In this document: positions 34,105 to 44,086 of the stretch, one piece after another | Numbering within the stretch: the stretch's first letter is position 1 | Layout of the letters: the number at the start of each line of letters is the position of its first letter | Assembly (NCBI RefSeq): GCF_016634425.1 | Contig: NZ_JAEPES010000004.1 | Location: 1-64,000, forward strand | Source: Lacisediminihabitans changchengi | GTDB taxonomy: Bacteria; Actinomycetota; Actinomycetes; Actinomycetales; Microbacteriaceae | DNA: 64,000 bases | Direction of reading: 5' to 3' | Made by a program: the position numbers and the translations under genes | The notes under the pieces: generated by a model | What the model saw: the letters and a program-made list of their open reading frames with translations, nothing else | Databases searched by the model: none | What the model was told of the DNA's origin: nothing

Positions 34105-34253
34105 GCGTTCAGGTTAGGCGCGGTCGACGCCGCGTTCCATACCCCTGTGCGAGCAACTTTTGCGCCCCGGGCTCGCCGATTGTGCCGCGTCGTGCGCAGT
34201 GTGCCTGCTCGAGCGTGCGCAACCTGCACAAACGGGCACAAGTTCGGGCAGAA

Positions 34254-34367
34254 CTAGTCGCGCGGCTCCCGGTCGACGGCGACCAAGAGCCGGATGCGCT
34301 CGACCAGTGGCGCGATCTGCCTCCACTGCTCGGTGCGAGTGCTCCATGCGAGGTGCTGCTCCCGCAC
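34254..34367 (-). CDS. Possible small ORF (37 aa), low support
   Basis: From GTG 34367, preceded by GAGG at nine bases, the frame reads VREQHLAWSTRTEQWRQIAP and ends VAVDREPRD. The composition is protein-like (amphipathic helix), but there is no recognised family. It could equally be the degenerate end of a larger gene. Confidence 0.3.
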   Translation of the reverse strand: MREQHLAWSTRTEQWRQIAPLVERIRLLVAVDREPRD

Positions 34368-34380
34368 TGCCGATCATCCT

Positions 34381-34493
34381 CGCGGCACTGGCATTATCGC
34401 GGCACTGGCATTATCGCGACTCCGGCGTCCGAGCGAGACAGGAGCCCGCGCGACTCCGGCGTCCGAGCGAGACAGGAGCCCGCGCGACACCGG
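34381..34493. repeat. Tandem repeats: 17-bp x2 and 34-bp x2
   Basis: CGCGGCACTGGCATTAT is repeated twice (34381-34414), followed by two copies of a 34-base unit containing ACTCCGGCGTCCGAGCGAGA (34416-34483) and the start of a third. They lie directly downstream of the DsbA-like gene on the minus strand. Confidence 0.85.
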
Positions 34494-34513
34494 CAGCGTC
34501 AGGCCGAGCGCTA

Positions 34514-35470
34514 TTACGGGGTGGCAGTCGGCGAGGGCGTGGGCGTCGGCGAAGGCGTCGGGTCCTCGGCGAACGTGTCACCAGCAGCCTTCACGATCGC
34601 GGCCGCAAAGTCGCTCGACTTGCTGAGCGAGCCGGAGTATTTGACCCCGTTGACGATCACGGTCGGAGTGCCAGATACCTTCTTGACGTTCGAGTCGGCG
34701 ATCGGGCCGGTGGTGGCCCGCGCCGTCGCCGAGTTCACCCACGACTTGAACGACACATCGCGGATGCAATCCGTGATCGACGAGATCGCGGTCGGCTGTG
34801 CCTGCTGAGCCAGCGCAATGATCTGGCGATCGGTGAGACCGGTCGAGTTCTCCTTGGGCTGGTGTGCGAACAGCAGCGCATTGAAGTCGAAGAAGCTGTT
34901 GGGCGAATAGTTCGCCACGCAGGCGGCGGCGTTCGCGGCTCTGGTCGAATACTTCGTGCCCTGGGAGAAGCGGTCGAAAATCGCGATCGGGTGGATCTCG
35001 AGCGTGGCGGCACCGCTGCTCACCCAGGTCTTCAACTGGGTCGCGTTCGCCTTCTCGAAGTCACCACAGATCGGGCACTGATAGTCCAGATACACCTGAA
35101 TGGCGATGACGTCTTTCGCATTCTGCTTCGAGGGCGTCGGCTCCTCTTTTGGCGCCAGAGCCGGTGAAGTGACTACCGTGAATTTCTGCCCGATCTTGAC
35201 TCCGTCGCTCTGCATGTTGCGCGGGCCCGGGGAGGGCTTCGGCACGCTTCCGACCACGACGGCCGACACGACCGCGACCACGGCGACGACCACGATGGCG
35301 ACGCCGCCACGAATCAACCAGCGGTTGCGCCGGTCCTTCTTCTTGTGCGTGGCGCGCAGGCTCCGAGCCTTATCGCGAGCTAGGCGGCGACGTTCCTCAG
35401 GGGTGAGGCCGTCGTCATCCGTGCCGTCGATACCGGGCGTCGTGCCCTCGGCATCGTTTCCGTACGTCAT
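34514..35470 (-). CDS. DsbA-like thioredoxin-fold protein, membrane-anchored
   Basis: The 318-residue protein has an acidic cytoplasmic N-terminus, one membrane segment (residues about 51-73) and an extracytoplasmic thioredoxin domain with the active site QCPICGDFE. A cis-Pro region (KVSGTPTVIVNGVKY) and a Pro/Thr/Ser tail follow. It belongs to the DsbA-like disulfide oxidoreductases common in actinobacteria. It is transcribed away from the sugar-importer ATPase gene. Confidence 0.92.
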   Translation of the reverse strand: MTYGNDAEGTTPGIDGTDDDGLTPEERRRLARDKARSLRATHKKKDRRNRWLIRGGVAIVVVAVVAVVSAVVVGSVPKPSPGPRNMQSDGVKIGQKFTVVTSPALAPKEEPTPSKQNAKDVIAIQVYLDYQCPICGDFEKANATQLKTWVSSGAATLEIHPIAIFDRFSQGTKYSTRAANAAACVANYSPNSFFDFNALLFAHQPKENSTGLTDRQIIALAQQAQPTAISSITDCIRDVSFKSWVNSATARATTGPIADSNVKKVSGTPTVIVNGVKYSGSLSKSSDFAAAIVKAAGDTFAEDPTPSPTPTPSPTATP

Positions 35471-35712
35471 CGAACCTCACTTGAATCGGGTGGAGTGCTG
35501 GGGGCGCCGTCCAATGATCTAGCGCCAAATCCTCTTGAAGAGTAAACGCGCTATCTGGGAAGTGTCTAAACGAATCCTGGACCGCTGAGAGCGAAGCATC
35601 CAAATAAAGGCTTGGTCCCCCCACCTTCGGGTGTCATAATGACGGGGCACTACCCATCCATTCACTACGGATCGTCCGGCACGTACCTGCCGGTGAAGGA
35701 GTTAGTACCACT

Positions 35713-36807
35713 ATGGCATCTGTCACTTTTGACAAAGCTACCCGCCTCTACCCGGGCTCGACCCGCCCGGCTGTAGACGCTCTCGACCTGTCGGTCGCCG
35801 ACGGCGAGTTCCTCGTTCTCGTCGGCCCGTCCGGTTGCGGAAAGTCCACCTCGCTGCGCATGCTCGCCGGCCTCGAAGAGGTCAACGACGGCAACATCCT
35901 CATCGGTGACCGCAACGTCACCGACGTGCCGCCGAAGGATCGCGACATCGCGATGGTCTTCCAGAATTATGCCCTCTACCCGCACATGACGGTCGCCGAG
36001 AACATGGGCTTCGCGCTCAAGATCGCCGGCGTCAACAAGGATGAGCGCGCCACCCGCGTTCTCGAAGCCGCGAAGCTCCTCGACCTGGAGCCCTACCTCG
36101 GCCGCAAGCCGAAGGCCCTCTCCGGTGGTCAGCGTCAGCGCGTCGCCATGGGCCGCGCCATCGTGCGCCAGCCGCAGGTGTTCCTCATGGACGAGCCGCT
36201 GTCGAACCTCGACGCCAAGCTCCGGGTTCAGACCCGCACCCAGATCGCGTCGCTCCAGCGCCGCCTCGGTGTCACCACGGTCTACGTCACCCACGACCAG
36301 ACCGAGGCGCTCACCATGGGCGACCGCATCGCCGTGCTGAAGGATGGCGTGCTTCAGCAGGTCGGAACCCCGCGTGACCTCTACGCGAACCCGAAGAACG
36401 TCTTCGTCGCCGGATTCATTGGCTCCCCCGCCATGAACCTGTTCACGGCTGACCTCGTCGAGGGCGGGCTCAAGTTCGGCACCGCCGTCGCCGCGCTCGA
36501 CCGCGCGACCATGGGTGCGACCAACAACACCAAGGTCACCATCGGTGTCCGGCCCGAAGACGTTCGCGTCTCGAACACGGGCGAGGGTCTACAGGTCGCC
36601 GTGGATGTCGTCGAGGAGCTCGGCGCCGACGGTTACCTCTACGGTCACACCGACATCGACGGGTCGCGCGTCGACATCGTCGCCCGCGTCGATGGCCGCC
36701 AGCACCCGACCGCCGGTGACACGGTCTTCATCACCCCGACCGCGTCGCACATCCACGCGTTCGACATCGAGACCGGCCTGCGCCTCAGCAAGGCTGTCGC
36801 CGACTAG
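35713..36807 (+). CDS. ugpC: Sugar ABC transporter ATP-binding protein (UgpC/MsiK type)
   Basis: This 364-residue ABC ATPase has Walker A (GPSGCGKST), the Q-loop, the signature LSGGQRQRVAMGRA, Walker B (VFLMDEPLSNLD) and the H-loop (YVTHDQTEAL), followed by a TOBE domain (IGVRPEDVRVSNTGEGLQVA). It is of the CUT1 family that energises glycerol-3-phosphate, maltose and other sugar importers. It stands alone without permease genes, as does Streptomyces MsiK, which serves several importers. A TAATGAC-type -10 region and GAAGGAG precede it. Confidence 0.93.
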   Translation: MASVTFDKATRLYPGSTRPAVDALDLSVADGEFLVLVGPSGCGKSTSLRMLAGLEEVNDGNILIGDRNVTDVPPKDRDIAMVFQNYALYPHMTVAENMGFALKIAGVNKDERATRVLEAAKLLDLEPYLGRKPKALSGGQRQRVAMGRAIVRQPQVFLMDEPLSNLDAKLRVQTRTQIASLQRRLGVTTVYVTHDQTEALTMGDRIAVLKDGVLQQVGTPRDLYANPKNVFVAGFIGSPAMNLFTADLVEGGLKFGTAVAALDRATMGATNNTKVTIGVRPEDVRVSNTGEGLQVAVDVVEELGADGYLYGHTDIDGSRVDIVARVDGRQHPTAGDTVFITPTASHIHAFDIETGLRLSKAVAD

Positions 36808-36820
36808 TCGATCCGACATC

Positions 36821-36861
36821 CGATGATGCGGGCGGCGAGATTCTCGCCGCCCGCATCATCG
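36821..36861 (+). terminator. Terminator hairpin after ugpC
   Basis: The 41-base stretch from CGATGATGCGGG to its complement CCCGCATCATCG is a near-perfect palindrome followed by TTTAACG. It ends the ATPase transcript. Confidence 0.88.
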
Positions 36862-36968
36862 TTTAACGCGTCTCAGATTTCAGATCACACTTTTCGTACG
36901 ACACAATCGAGGGTGGAGGTCGGCACAGTTGCCGACATCGCACCACGGCATCCGATAGGCGTTTCACC

Positions 36969-38249
36969 ATGAGCGGTTCACTCAACATCACCTCGGCCAC
37001 GGTCGACCCGGCACTGCTCGATCTGCCCTGGAACCTGCCGCTCGACGTGTGGCCGGAGAGCGTCATCGCCTCGCTGCCCAAGGGCATCTCGCGCCACCTC
37101 GTGCGATTCGTGCACCTGAGCGGCTATGTGATCGCGATCAAGGAGACCTCGGCCGAACTCGCCCGCCGCGAATACGACATGCTGCGCACCCTGCAGAAGC
37201 TCGACGTTCCCTGCGTGGAGCCGGTTGCCGTGATCACCAACCGCACCACCGACGACGGCGAAGTCCTCAACGCGGTGCTCGTCACCCGGCACCTCAAGTT
37301 CTCGCTCCCGTACCGCGCGCTGTACTCGCAGACGCTGCGCCCCGATACCGCAACGCGTCTGGTCGACGCCCTGGCCGTGCTGCTCGTACGTCTGCACATC
37401 ATCGGCTTCTTCTGGGGTGACGTCTCACTGTCGAACACCCTGTTCCGCCGGGATGCCGGTGCGTTCGCGGCCTACCTGGTCGATGCGGAGACCGGTCAGC
37501 TCTACAACGGCCTCTCCAACGGCCAGCGCGAGAACGACCTCGAGATCGCCCGGGTCAACATCGCCGGCGAACTGCTCGACCTCGCCGCGGGCGGTCGTCT
37601 CGACGAGGAGGCCGACCCGGTCGAGGTGAGCAACGGAATCGTCGCCGCCTACCGCAGTCTGTGGAAAGAGCTCACCGGCTCAGAATCGTTCTCCTCCTCC
37701 GAGCGCTGGCGCATCAACGAACGGGTCGAGCGCCTCAACAACCTCGGCTTCGATATCGAAGAGCTCGCGATCAGAACGGATGACGAGGGCAGTAAGGTGC
37801 GCATCCAGCCCAAGGTGGTGGACGCCGGTCATCACCAGCGCCGCCTTCTCCGGCTGACCGGCCTCGACGCACAGGAGAACCAGGCCCGTCGATTGCTCAA
37901 TGACCTCGACTCCTACACGGCGACGTACAAGAAGAAGGGCGTCGACGAGGAGATGGCGGCCCACGACTGGCTGGCACGGGTGTTCGAGCCGGTCATCCGC
38001 GCTATTCCGCGCGATCTGAAGGGTCGACTCGAGCCGGCAGAGATCTTCCACCAGCTGCTCGACCACCGCTGGTACCTGTCGCAGAACGAGAACCGGGATG
38101 TCCCGCTCGCCGAGGCAGTGACCTCCTACGTCGACTCGGTGCTACGCCACCGCCGCGACGAGGCGACGATAATCGATCCGCTCACCAGCGCGATCACGCT
38201 CCCGACCCAGGTCGTCGACGACGAGGGCGACTGGCGCTCGAAGGTCTAG
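36969..38249 (+). CDS. DUF4032 protein with kinase-like N-terminus
   Basis: The 426-residue protein has an N-terminal region resembling protein/lipopolysaccharide kinases (VHLSGYVIAIKETSAELARR, LHIIGFFWGDVSLSNTLFRR, YLVDAETGQLYNGLS). A C-terminal DUF4032 region follows (DVPLAEAVTSYVDSVL). The GDVSLSN and VDAETG motifs correspond to the kinase HxD-like and DFG-like positions, but not in canonical form, so activity is uncertain. Function is unknown. Confidence 0.88.
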   Translation: MSGSLNITSATVDPALLDLPWNLPLDVWPESVIASLPKGISRHLVRFVHLSGYVIAIKETSAELARREYDMLRTLQKLDVPCVEPVAVITNRTTDDGEVLNAVLVTRHLKFSLPYRALYSQTLRPDTATRLVDALAVLLVRLHIIGFFWGDVSLSNTLFRRDAGAFAAYLVDAETGQLYNGLSNGQRENDLEIARVNIAGELLDLAAGGRLDEEADPVEVSNGIVAAYRSLWKELTGSESFSSSERWRINERVERLNNLGFDIEELAIRTDDEGSKVRIQPKVVDAGHHQRRLLRLTGLDAQENQARRLLNDLDSYTATYKKKGVDEEMAAHDWLARVFEPVIRAIPRDLKGRLEPAEIFHQLLDHRWYLSQNENRDVPLAEAVTSYVDSVLRHRRDEATIIDPLTSAITLPTQVVDDEGDWRSKV

Positions 38250-38260
38250 CCACCGCTTTG

Positions 38261-38302
38261 TGAGTAGCGCGCGACGAAGGAGCCCGCGTATCGAAACGCG
38301 GG
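38261..38302. repeat. Palindromic intergenic repeat (reverse copy)
   Basis: TGAGTAGCGCGCGACGAAGG, then a CGCGTATCGAAACGCGG end, is a copy of the repeat family in the opposite orientation to that at 2038. It lies between two convergent genes. Confidence 0.75.
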
Positions 38303-38307
38303 AACCG

Positions 38308-39333
38308 CTACTTCTTCGCGCGCTGCTTCGCGATCTCGTAGAGGGTGACGCTGGCGGCGATTCCGGCGTTGAGCGACTCGGTCGCCGCGCTGATCGGGAT
38401 CGAGACGACAGCATCACAGGTCTCGGTGACCAGACGCGAGAGGCCTTTGCCCTCACTACCGACGACGACGACGAGCGGCTCCTTGGCCCAGGTGAGGTCG
38501 GGCAGCGGGGTGTCCCCGTCCCCGGCCAGCCCGAGCACGAACACGCCGCGCTCCTTGAACGCCTTGAGCGTCTGGGTGAGGTTCGACGCCATGGCTACAG
38601 GGGTGCGGGCTGCTGCGCCGGCAGAAGTCTTCCAGGCGGCGGCGGTGAGACCGACCGAACGACGCTGCGGCACGATCACACCCTGGCCACCGAACGCGGC
38701 GACCGAACGGATGATCGCCCCCAGGTTGCGCGGATCGGTGACGCCATCGAGCGCCACCAGCAGCGGCACCTTGCCCTGAGAGACGATCTTGTCGAGCAGG
38801 TCGGTCGGGTGCGCGTACTCGTACGGCGGCACCTTGAGCGCGACGCCCTGGTGCACGGAGTCGAAACCGCCGAGGCGGTCGAGCTCCGGGCGCATGACCT
38901 CGAGGATCGGCAGGCCGCGCTTGGTGGCGATCTGCATGATCTCCTTGACGCGGTCGTCGTACTCGATGCGGGTGGCGATGTAGAGCGCGGTCACCGGGAT
39001 CTTGGCGCGGAGGGCCTCGAGAACGGAGTTGCGACCGGTGACGACCTCGAACTCATCCGTCTGCTTGGGACGCTGTGGGCGGGACTGCTGCTGGGGGCGT
39101 TGCGGCGCACCGGTGCTGCTGGACGGCCGGCGGGCGTTGCCGCCAGCGGCGACGAAGCGCTCCTTGGCTGCCTTTGCCTTGCCTGCGGGGTGGTACGGGC
39201 GGTCCTCCGCCTTCGGCGTGGGCTTCTTGCCCTCGAGCGCCTGGCGACCCTGGCCGCCCGATCCGACCTGCGGGCCCTTGCGGGCCTTGCGCACGGCTCC
39301 GGCTCGGGGCTTGTTCGCTCCACTGCTCTTCAT
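38308..39333 (-). CDS. rlmB: 23S rRNA (guanosine-2'-O-)-methyltransferase RlmB
   Basis: The 341-residue protein is a SpoU-type (TrmH) methyltransferase with a substrate-binding domain ([17 protein letters not shown]) and a knotted SAM domain ([59 protein letters not shown]). A basic, disordered N-terminal extension of about 90 residues precedes the enzyme. It modifies G2251 of 23S rRNA. The ATG shares a base with the stop of cysS. Confidence 0.95.
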   Translation of the reverse strand: MKSSGANKPRAGAVRKARKGPQVGSGGQGRQALEGKKPTPKAEDRPYHPAGKAKAAKERFVAAGGNARRPSSSTGAPQRPQQQSRPQRPKQTDEFEVVTGRNSVLEALRAKIPVTALYIATRIEYDDRVKEIMQIATKRGLPILEVMRPELDRLGGFDSVHQGVALKVPPYEYAHPTDLLDKIVSQGKVPLLVALDGVTDPRNLGAIIRSVAAFGGQGVIVPQRRSVGLTAAAWKTSAGAAARTPVAMASNLTQTLKAFKERGVFVLGLAGDGDTPLPDLTWAKEPLVVVVGSEGKGLSRLVTETCDAVVSIPISAATESLNAGIAASVTLYEIAKQRAKK

Positions 39334-40775
39334 TAGTCAAGACTCCAATGTGACCCCGTCGGGGTGTCTTCGATCTGGATGCCGGCTGCGGCAAGTTCAT
39401 CGCGAATGCGATCGGCGGAGGAGAAATCCCGCGCCTTGCGTGCCGTATCCCTGTCTTCGATCAACTTCTCGACGAGAGTCGCGAGCGCTACGCTCGCCGG
39501 ATCATTCGCGGCAGTCTGCCAGTCTAGGGCCAAAGGATTGATCCCCAGCACCTCGGTCATCGCGATGACCGCGCCCTGGATGCTGGCGGCCTCCCCCAGA
39601 TCTTCGTCATCGAGTGCCGCGTTGCCGGCCCTCACCGTCTCATGCAGCACGGCGATGGCTTGCGGAATCGCGAGGTCGTCGTCCATCGCCTCGGCGAACT
39701 CCTCGGGAACGCGTTGCACCGATCCGCTCTCGAACCGCGTGCCTTCGAGACGCCGACGCGCACGGTCGAGGAAGACCTCGATGCGGTCGAGAGCCGCCTC
39801 CGCCTCGATCAGGGCACCGTCGTGGTAATCGATCGTCGAGCGGTAGTGAGCGGAGCCGAGGTAGTAGCGCACGACCAGCGGCCTGGCCTTCTCGAGAAAC
39901 TCCGCGGCGAACAGGGAGTTACCCAGCGACTTCGACATCTTCTGACCGTTGACGTTGACCAGCCCGTTGTGCACCCAGTGATTGGCGAACCCGTAGCCAG
40001 CCGCCGTCGACTGGGCAAGCTCGTTCTCGTGGTGCGGAAAGCGCAGGTCGAGACCGCCACCGTGGATGTCGAAGTGCGTGCCGAGGTAGCGCGCCGACAT
40101 GGCCGAGCACTCGATGTGCCAGCCTGGGCGCCCCGGGCCCCACGGCGAGGGGAACGACGCCGAGTCCGGCTCTTCGGGCTTGTAGCCCTTCCACAGGGCG
40201 AAGTCGCGGGCGTCCCGCTTGCCGCGAGTCTCGACATCCGCCGACGCCGCCATGTCTGCCGGGTTCTGGTGGGTGAGCTCGCCGTAGGCGGGCCACGACG
40301 CGACGTCGAAGTAGACGTCGCCACTGTTCTTGCCATCGGCACCGGCATCGTCGGCGACGTAGGCGTGACCGCGCTCGATCAGACGCTCGATGATCTGCTG
40401 CATCTGGGGGATGCTGGCGGTCGCTCGCGGCTCGTAGGTCGGCGGCAGGATTCCGATTCGGGCGTACGCGCTAGAGAACTCCAGCTCGAATCGGTACGCG
40501 AGGGCCCACCACTGCTCGCCGCTGTCTGTCGTCGGCGAGGCGTTCGCGAGGATCTTGTCGTCGATGTCGGTGACGTTGCGAACCAGGGTCACATTCAGCC
40601 CGCGGTAGGTGAGCCAGCGACGCCACTGGTCGTAGACCAGGGCCGAGCGCAGGTGGCCGATGTGCGGAGAGGACTGCACCGTCGGCCCGCAGACGTAGAT
40701 GCCGACGTGGCCCTCCACGATCGGCACGAGGTCGGCCAGGGCGGCGGTCTTGGTGTCGTAGAGGCGCACAGTCAC
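39333..40775 (-). CDS. cysS: Cysteinyl-tRNA synthetase
   Basis: This 480-residue class I aminoacyl-tRNA synthetase has the zinc-binding CGPTVQ, the HIGH motif ([11 protein letters not shown]) and [11 protein letters not shown] helical tRNA-binding C-terminal domain ([17 protein letters not shown]) ends it. It charges tRNA-Cys; in actinobacteria a related enzyme, MshC, is used for mycothiol, but the full-length and essential-gene context here fits CysS. It is coupled to rlmB. Confidence 0.95.
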   Translation of the reverse strand: MTVRLYDTKTAALADLVPIVEGHVGIYVCGPTVQSSPHIGHLRSALVYDQWRRWLTYRGLNVTLVRNVTDIDDKILANASPTTDSGEQWWALAYRFELEFSSAYARIGILPPTYEPRATASIPQMQQIIERLIERGHAYVADDAGADGKNSGDVYFDVASWPAYGELTHQNPADMAASADVETRGKRDARDFALWKGYKPEEPDSASFPSPWGPGRPGWHIECSAMSARYLGTHFDIHGGGLDLRFPHHENELAQSTAAGYGFANHWVHNGLVNVNGQKMSKSLGNSLFAAEFLEKARPLVVRYYLGSAHYRSTIDYHDGALIEAEAALDRIEVFLDRARRRLEGTRFESGSVQRVPEEFAEAMDDDLAIPQAIAVLHETVRAGNAALDDEDLGEAASIQGAVIAMTEVLGINPLALDWQTAANDPASVALATLVEKLIEDRDTARKARDFSSADRIRDELAAAGIQIEDTPTGSHWSLD

Positions 40776-40832
40776 GGTGCCCAGCTTAACGATCCTGAAG
40801 AGGCGTTACCGGGTCCGGCCTCACCCACCGAA

Positions 40833-42065
40833 TCAGGGCACCCGCTGAACGAGCGCCGTCGCGATCACCGCGATGCCCTCGCCGCGCCCGGTAAACCCGA
40901 GAAAGTCGGATGTCGTCGCCGAGATGCTCACCGGCGCTGCGACGAGAGTGCTCAGCCGGGCTTCGATCTCGGCGCGTCGCGGCCCGATGCGCGGCGAATT
41001 GCCGACGACCTGCACCGACACGTTCTGCGTCTGGTAGCCGGCATCCGCCAGCATGGCCACTGTCGAGGTGAGGAAGACATCGCCGTGCGCGTTGGCGAAG
41101 CGCGGGTCGGCCGTGCCGAAGCGCGACCCGATGTCGCCGAGCCCCGCCGCAGACAGCAGCGCGTCGCAGACCGCGTGCGCGACCACGTCGCCGTCGCTGT
41201 GCCCAGACAGACCGCGTTCGCCCGGCCAGTAGACACCGCCGAGCCAGAGCGGGCTCGCGTCGTCGAAGGCGTGGACATCGATGCCGAGGCCGCTGCGCAG
41301 ATCGCCAACCGAGGTGGAGGTCACGGTCGGCGCGGCGAGCACCTCGGCCCGGCGGAGGTCCCACGGGGTCGTGATCTTGAACGCGTCGGCATCGCCGATC
41401 ACGAGGGTCACCGGGTGGTTCGCCGCCGCGAACACGGCGGCGTCATCGGTGAAGTCTTCGGTGGCCGCTGCGTAGGCGGCGACGAGGTCGGCGGCCGGAA
41501 AACCCTGCGGTGTCTGCACCGCCGCGAGTTGCGACCTGTCCACGGTTTCGGCGACCAGCGTCTGGCCGTCTGGGGCGGCATCCGTGCGTTTGATGGTGTC
41601 TGTCACCGGAAGCCCGGGAACCACGCCCGCATCACTCGAGCGCACCGCGGCGATCACCCGTTCGAACTGTTCGGTCGGGGTGAACGCCCGGGCGGCGTCG
41701 TGCACGAGCACGATCTGTACGCTCGTCGCGAGCGCGGCGAGCCCCGCCGCGACCGACTCCTGCCGAGTGCTGCCGCCCGCGACGACCGTGACATAGGCGG
41801 AGGCCACGCCAGCAACCCCGCGCGCGATCTGCCGGGCACGGGTCACCAGCTCCGCCGGCGCCACCACGATCACCTGGGCGGGCTCGCTGAGGCCGAACAC
41901 CGCCTGCAGGCTGTGGGCCAGGATGCTGCGTCCCGCCACTTCGACGAACGCCTTGGGTGACGACTGCGCAAGTCTCGTCCCGCTGCCAGCCGCCACCACG
42001 ATGATGGCGACGCTCGGCGAGTCGGGAACGTCGCCGACGCCGCCCTCAGGAGGCAAGGATCTCAT
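40833..42065 (-). CDS. ispDF: Bifunctional IspD/IspF (MEP pathway)
   Basis: The protein joins a cytidylyltransferase (Isp[39 protein letters not shown]) with a MECDP synthase (Isp[29 protein letters not shown], residues about 250-410). It performs two steps of isoprenoid precursor synthesis. Fused IspDF is known in several bacteria; mycobacteria have separate genes in the same order. The start at ATG 42065 overlaps the carD stop by 20 bases; a later TTG (42056) is an alternative. Confidence 0.93.
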   Translation of the reverse strand: MRSLPPEGGVGDVPDSPSVAIIVVAAGSGTRLAQSSPKAFVEVAGRSILAHSLQAVFGLSEPAQVIVVAPAELVTRARQIARGVAGVASAYVTVVAGGSTRQESVAAGLAALATSVQIVLVHDAARAFTPTEQFERVIAAVRSSDAGVVPGLPVTDTIKRTDAAPDGQTLVAETVDRSQLAAVQTPQGFPAADLVAAYAAATEDFTDDAAVFAAANHPVTLVIGDADAFKITTPWDLRRAEVLAAPTVTSTSVGDLRSGLGIDVHAFDDASPLWLGGVYWPGERGLSGHSDGDVVAHAVCDALLSAAGLGDIGSRFGTADPRFANAHGDVFLTSTVAMLADAGYQTQNVSVQVVGNSPRIGPRRAEIEARLSTLVAAPVSISATTSDFLGFTGRGEGIAVIATALVQRVP

Positions 42066-42543
42066 CGAGAACGCTTGACGCCTTCTCTTCGTCGGTCTTC
42101 TCGGCCAGGGCAAGTTCAGAGATCAGGATTTGCCGCGCCGAGGCGAGCATGCGCTTCTCCCCCGCAGACACTCCCTTGTCGTGGTCGCGGCGCCACAGGT
42201 CGCGCACGACCTCCGCCACCTTGATCACGTCACCCGAGGCGAGCTTCTCGCCATTGGCTTTGTAGCGGCGCGACCAGTTCGACGGCTCCTCGGTGAAGGG
42301 GGTGCGCAGCACGTCGAAGACCCGTTCGACTCCACCGTGGTCGATCACGTCGCGCACGCCGACCAGATCGACGTTCTCGGCAGGCACCTCGATGATGAGC
42401 TCACCCGACGACGACTCGTTCTGGCTGATGCGCAGCTTGAGGTAGAGCTTCTCTTCGCCCTTGATCGTGCGATTCTTCACCTCGACGATGGTTGCCGCAC
42501 CATGACGGGGATACACGACGGTTTCGCCGACTTCGAAAAGCAT
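42046..42543 (-). CDS. carD: CarD-family transcriptional regulator
   Basis: The 165-residue protein has an N-terminal RNA polymerase-interacting domain ([20 protein letters not shown]) and a C-terminal DNA-binding helical domain with the family tryptophan ([30 protein letters not shown]). CarD stabilises open complexes at rRNA and other promoters and is essential in mycobacteria. It heads the conserved carD-ispDF-cysS-rlmB block. Confidence 0.96.
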   Translation of the reverse strand: MLFEVGETVVYPRHGAATIVEVKNRTIKGEEKLYLKLRISQNESSSGELIIEVPAENVDLVGVRDVIDHGGVERVFDVLRTPFTEEPSNWSRRYKANGEKLASGDVIKVAEVVRDLWRRDHDKGVSAGEKRMLASARQILISELALAEKTDEEKASSVLDEILAS

Positions 42544-42704
42544 GGGATTGCTCCGTTCGCAAGAGCACCGATTTTATCACAGGGGCCCCGCGCGGGCCGG
42601 GCCGCGGAACGATCGGCGCCATCTCGGTAGGCTAAACTCCAAGCAGGTTTCCCGCGTGTATATCCGCGGAATCGAGGCCTTCGTACCGCGTTCTGGAGGG
42701 TTCT

Positions 42705-43262
42705 GTGAGAACACGTATTGCCGCATCCGTCGCCCTGGCGGCAGCGCTCGCCTTGGGTGTGAGCGGATGCACGTTCATCTCGCCGCAGTCGACCCTCAAG
42801 GCCTACGACCCGAGCGATGGTGTCGATGCCACCGTCGCCAACCTCGATGTACGCAACGCCCTCCTGCTGAGCAACAACGGCCAGGAGGCCAGCTTCGTCG
42901 TCAGCTTCATCAACAACGGCGACACGCCGATCGACTTCACCGTGCAGTACACGGGTACAGGCGGCAAGGTGACCTCCCACTTCACCGTTGACGGCAACGC
43001 GGTGAAGAGCTTCGGTGACACCGAAGAGAAGCAGCTGGTGCTGCAGGGCATCAACACCAAGGCCGGCGCACTGTTCCCGGTCTTCGTCACCTACGGTTCG
43101 CACACCGGCAAGCAGCTGCTCGTCCCCGTACTCGGCACCTCGTGGTCGCAGTACAAGGATCTCGCGCCGACCAAGTCGCCGACGCCCAAGCCGCGGCCCA
43201 CGAACATCCCGGGCCTTACCGAGAGCCCGATGCCGACCGCGAGCAGCGCCCCCAGCAACTAG
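42705..43262 (+). CDS. Putative lipoprotein (LpqE-like)
   Basis: The protein starts at GTG 42705 (GGAGGG four bases upstream) with a lipoprotein signal sequence and lipobox LGVSGC. An extracytoplasmic beta-rich domain (VANLDVRNALLLSNNGQEAS, FTVDGNAVKSFGD) and a Pro/Thr/Ser tail follow. It resembles mycobacterial LpqE both in sequence style and in position next to carD. Related domains bind copper in some bacteria, but no clear metal ligands stand out here. Confidence 0.8.
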   Translation: MRTRIAASVALAAALALGVSGCTFISPQSTLKAYDPSDGVDATVANLDVRNALLLSNNGQEASFVVSFINNGDTPIDFTVQYTGTGGKVTSHFTVDGNAVKSFGDTEEKQLVLQGINTKAGALFPVFVTYGSHTGKQLLVPVLGTSWSQYKDLAPTKSPTPKPRPTNIPGLTESPMPTASSAPSN

Positions 43263-43290
43263 CGCCGGTACGCAGAACTTCTGCGTCTCC

Positions 43291-43332
43291 ACGTAACAAA
43301 TGCACCCGGGCGACCGGGTGCATTTGTTACGT
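43291..43332. terminator. Bidirectional terminator between the lipoprotein and regX3 genes
   Basis: A 19-bp perfect stem (ACGTAACAAATGCACCCGG and its complement) around GCGA serves both converging genes. Confidence 0.88.
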
Positions 43333-43405
43333 TCGGGCGCATTTCTTCGCGCGTCGTTCGCCCGGCGCCAACCGAACGGGGCCAGGCGAACAACGCAGCG
43401 CCGGC

Positions 43406-44086
43406 CTAAGCCTCGAAGCGGTAGCCCAGGCCGCGCACGGTGACCAGCATCGTCGGGTCTGACGGGGTCTCCTCGATCTTCGAGCGGATGCGCTTGATGT
43501 GCACGTCGAGCGTCTTGGTGTCACCGAAATAGTCGGCGCCCCAGACCCGGTCGATCAGCTGGCCACGGGTGAGTACGCGACCCGAGTTGCGCAGCAGCAG
43601 CTCGAGCAGCTCGAACTCCTTGAGCGGCATAGCCGTCTCGGTGCCGCGGACGGCGACGGTGTGACGCTCGACGTCCATGCGCACGTCGCCGGCCTCGAGG
43701 ATGGCGACCTCTTCTTCCTCGTCCTCGACGCGGCGGCGCAGTACGGCGCGGATGCGGGCCAGCAGCTCGCGCGTCGAGTATGGCTTGGTCACGTAGTCAT
43801 CGGCGCCGAGTTCCAGGCCGACCACCACATCCACTTCACTGTCTTTGGCCGTGAGCATGATGATCGGCACCTGCGAGCGGGTGCGGATGTCGCGGCAGAC
43901 CTCGGTGCCCGAGATGCCGGGGAGCATGAGGTCGAGCAGGATGAGGTCGCTCCCGTTGCGATCGAACTCGGCGATGGCGCTCGGGCCGTCGGGGGCGATC
44001 GTGGTTTCGTAGCCCTCTCGCCCGAGCAGGAAGGCGAGCGGCTCGCTCAGCGAGGACTCGTCTTCGACGATGAGAATGCGGGTCAT
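43406..44086 (-). CDS. regX3: Response regulator RegX3
   Basis: This 226-residue OmpR-family regulator has a receiver (LIVEDESSLSEPLAFLLG, phospho-Asp in LILLDLMLPGISG) and a winged helix (PLKEFELLELLLRNSG, DVHIKRIRSKIE). It is encoded with SenX3, and in this order next to phoU and gpmA, as in mycobacteria. It controls phosphate-starvation genes there. The start codon overlaps the SenX3 stop by one base. It is the best candidate reader of the PHO boxes in this window. Confidence 0.92.
   Translation of the reverse strand: MTRILIVEDESSLSEPLAFLLGREGYETTIAPDGPSAIAEFDRNGSDLILLDLMLPGISGTEVCRDIRTRSQVPIIMLTAKDSEVDVVVGLELGADDYVTKPYSTRELLARIRAVLRRRVEDEEEEVAILEAGDVRMDVERHTVAVRGTETAMPLKEFELLELLLRNSGRVLTRGQLIDRVWGADYFGDTKTLDVHIKRIRSKIEETPSDPTMLVTVRGLGYRFEA

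Larger units (their letters stand above)
34105..34513. other. Mostly non-coding gap with repeats
   Basis: This 409-base stretch holds no convincing long gene. On the minus strand a 37-residue frame (34254-34367) is the only candidate. Its right third is made of short tandem repeats (34381-34493). Confidence 0.6.
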
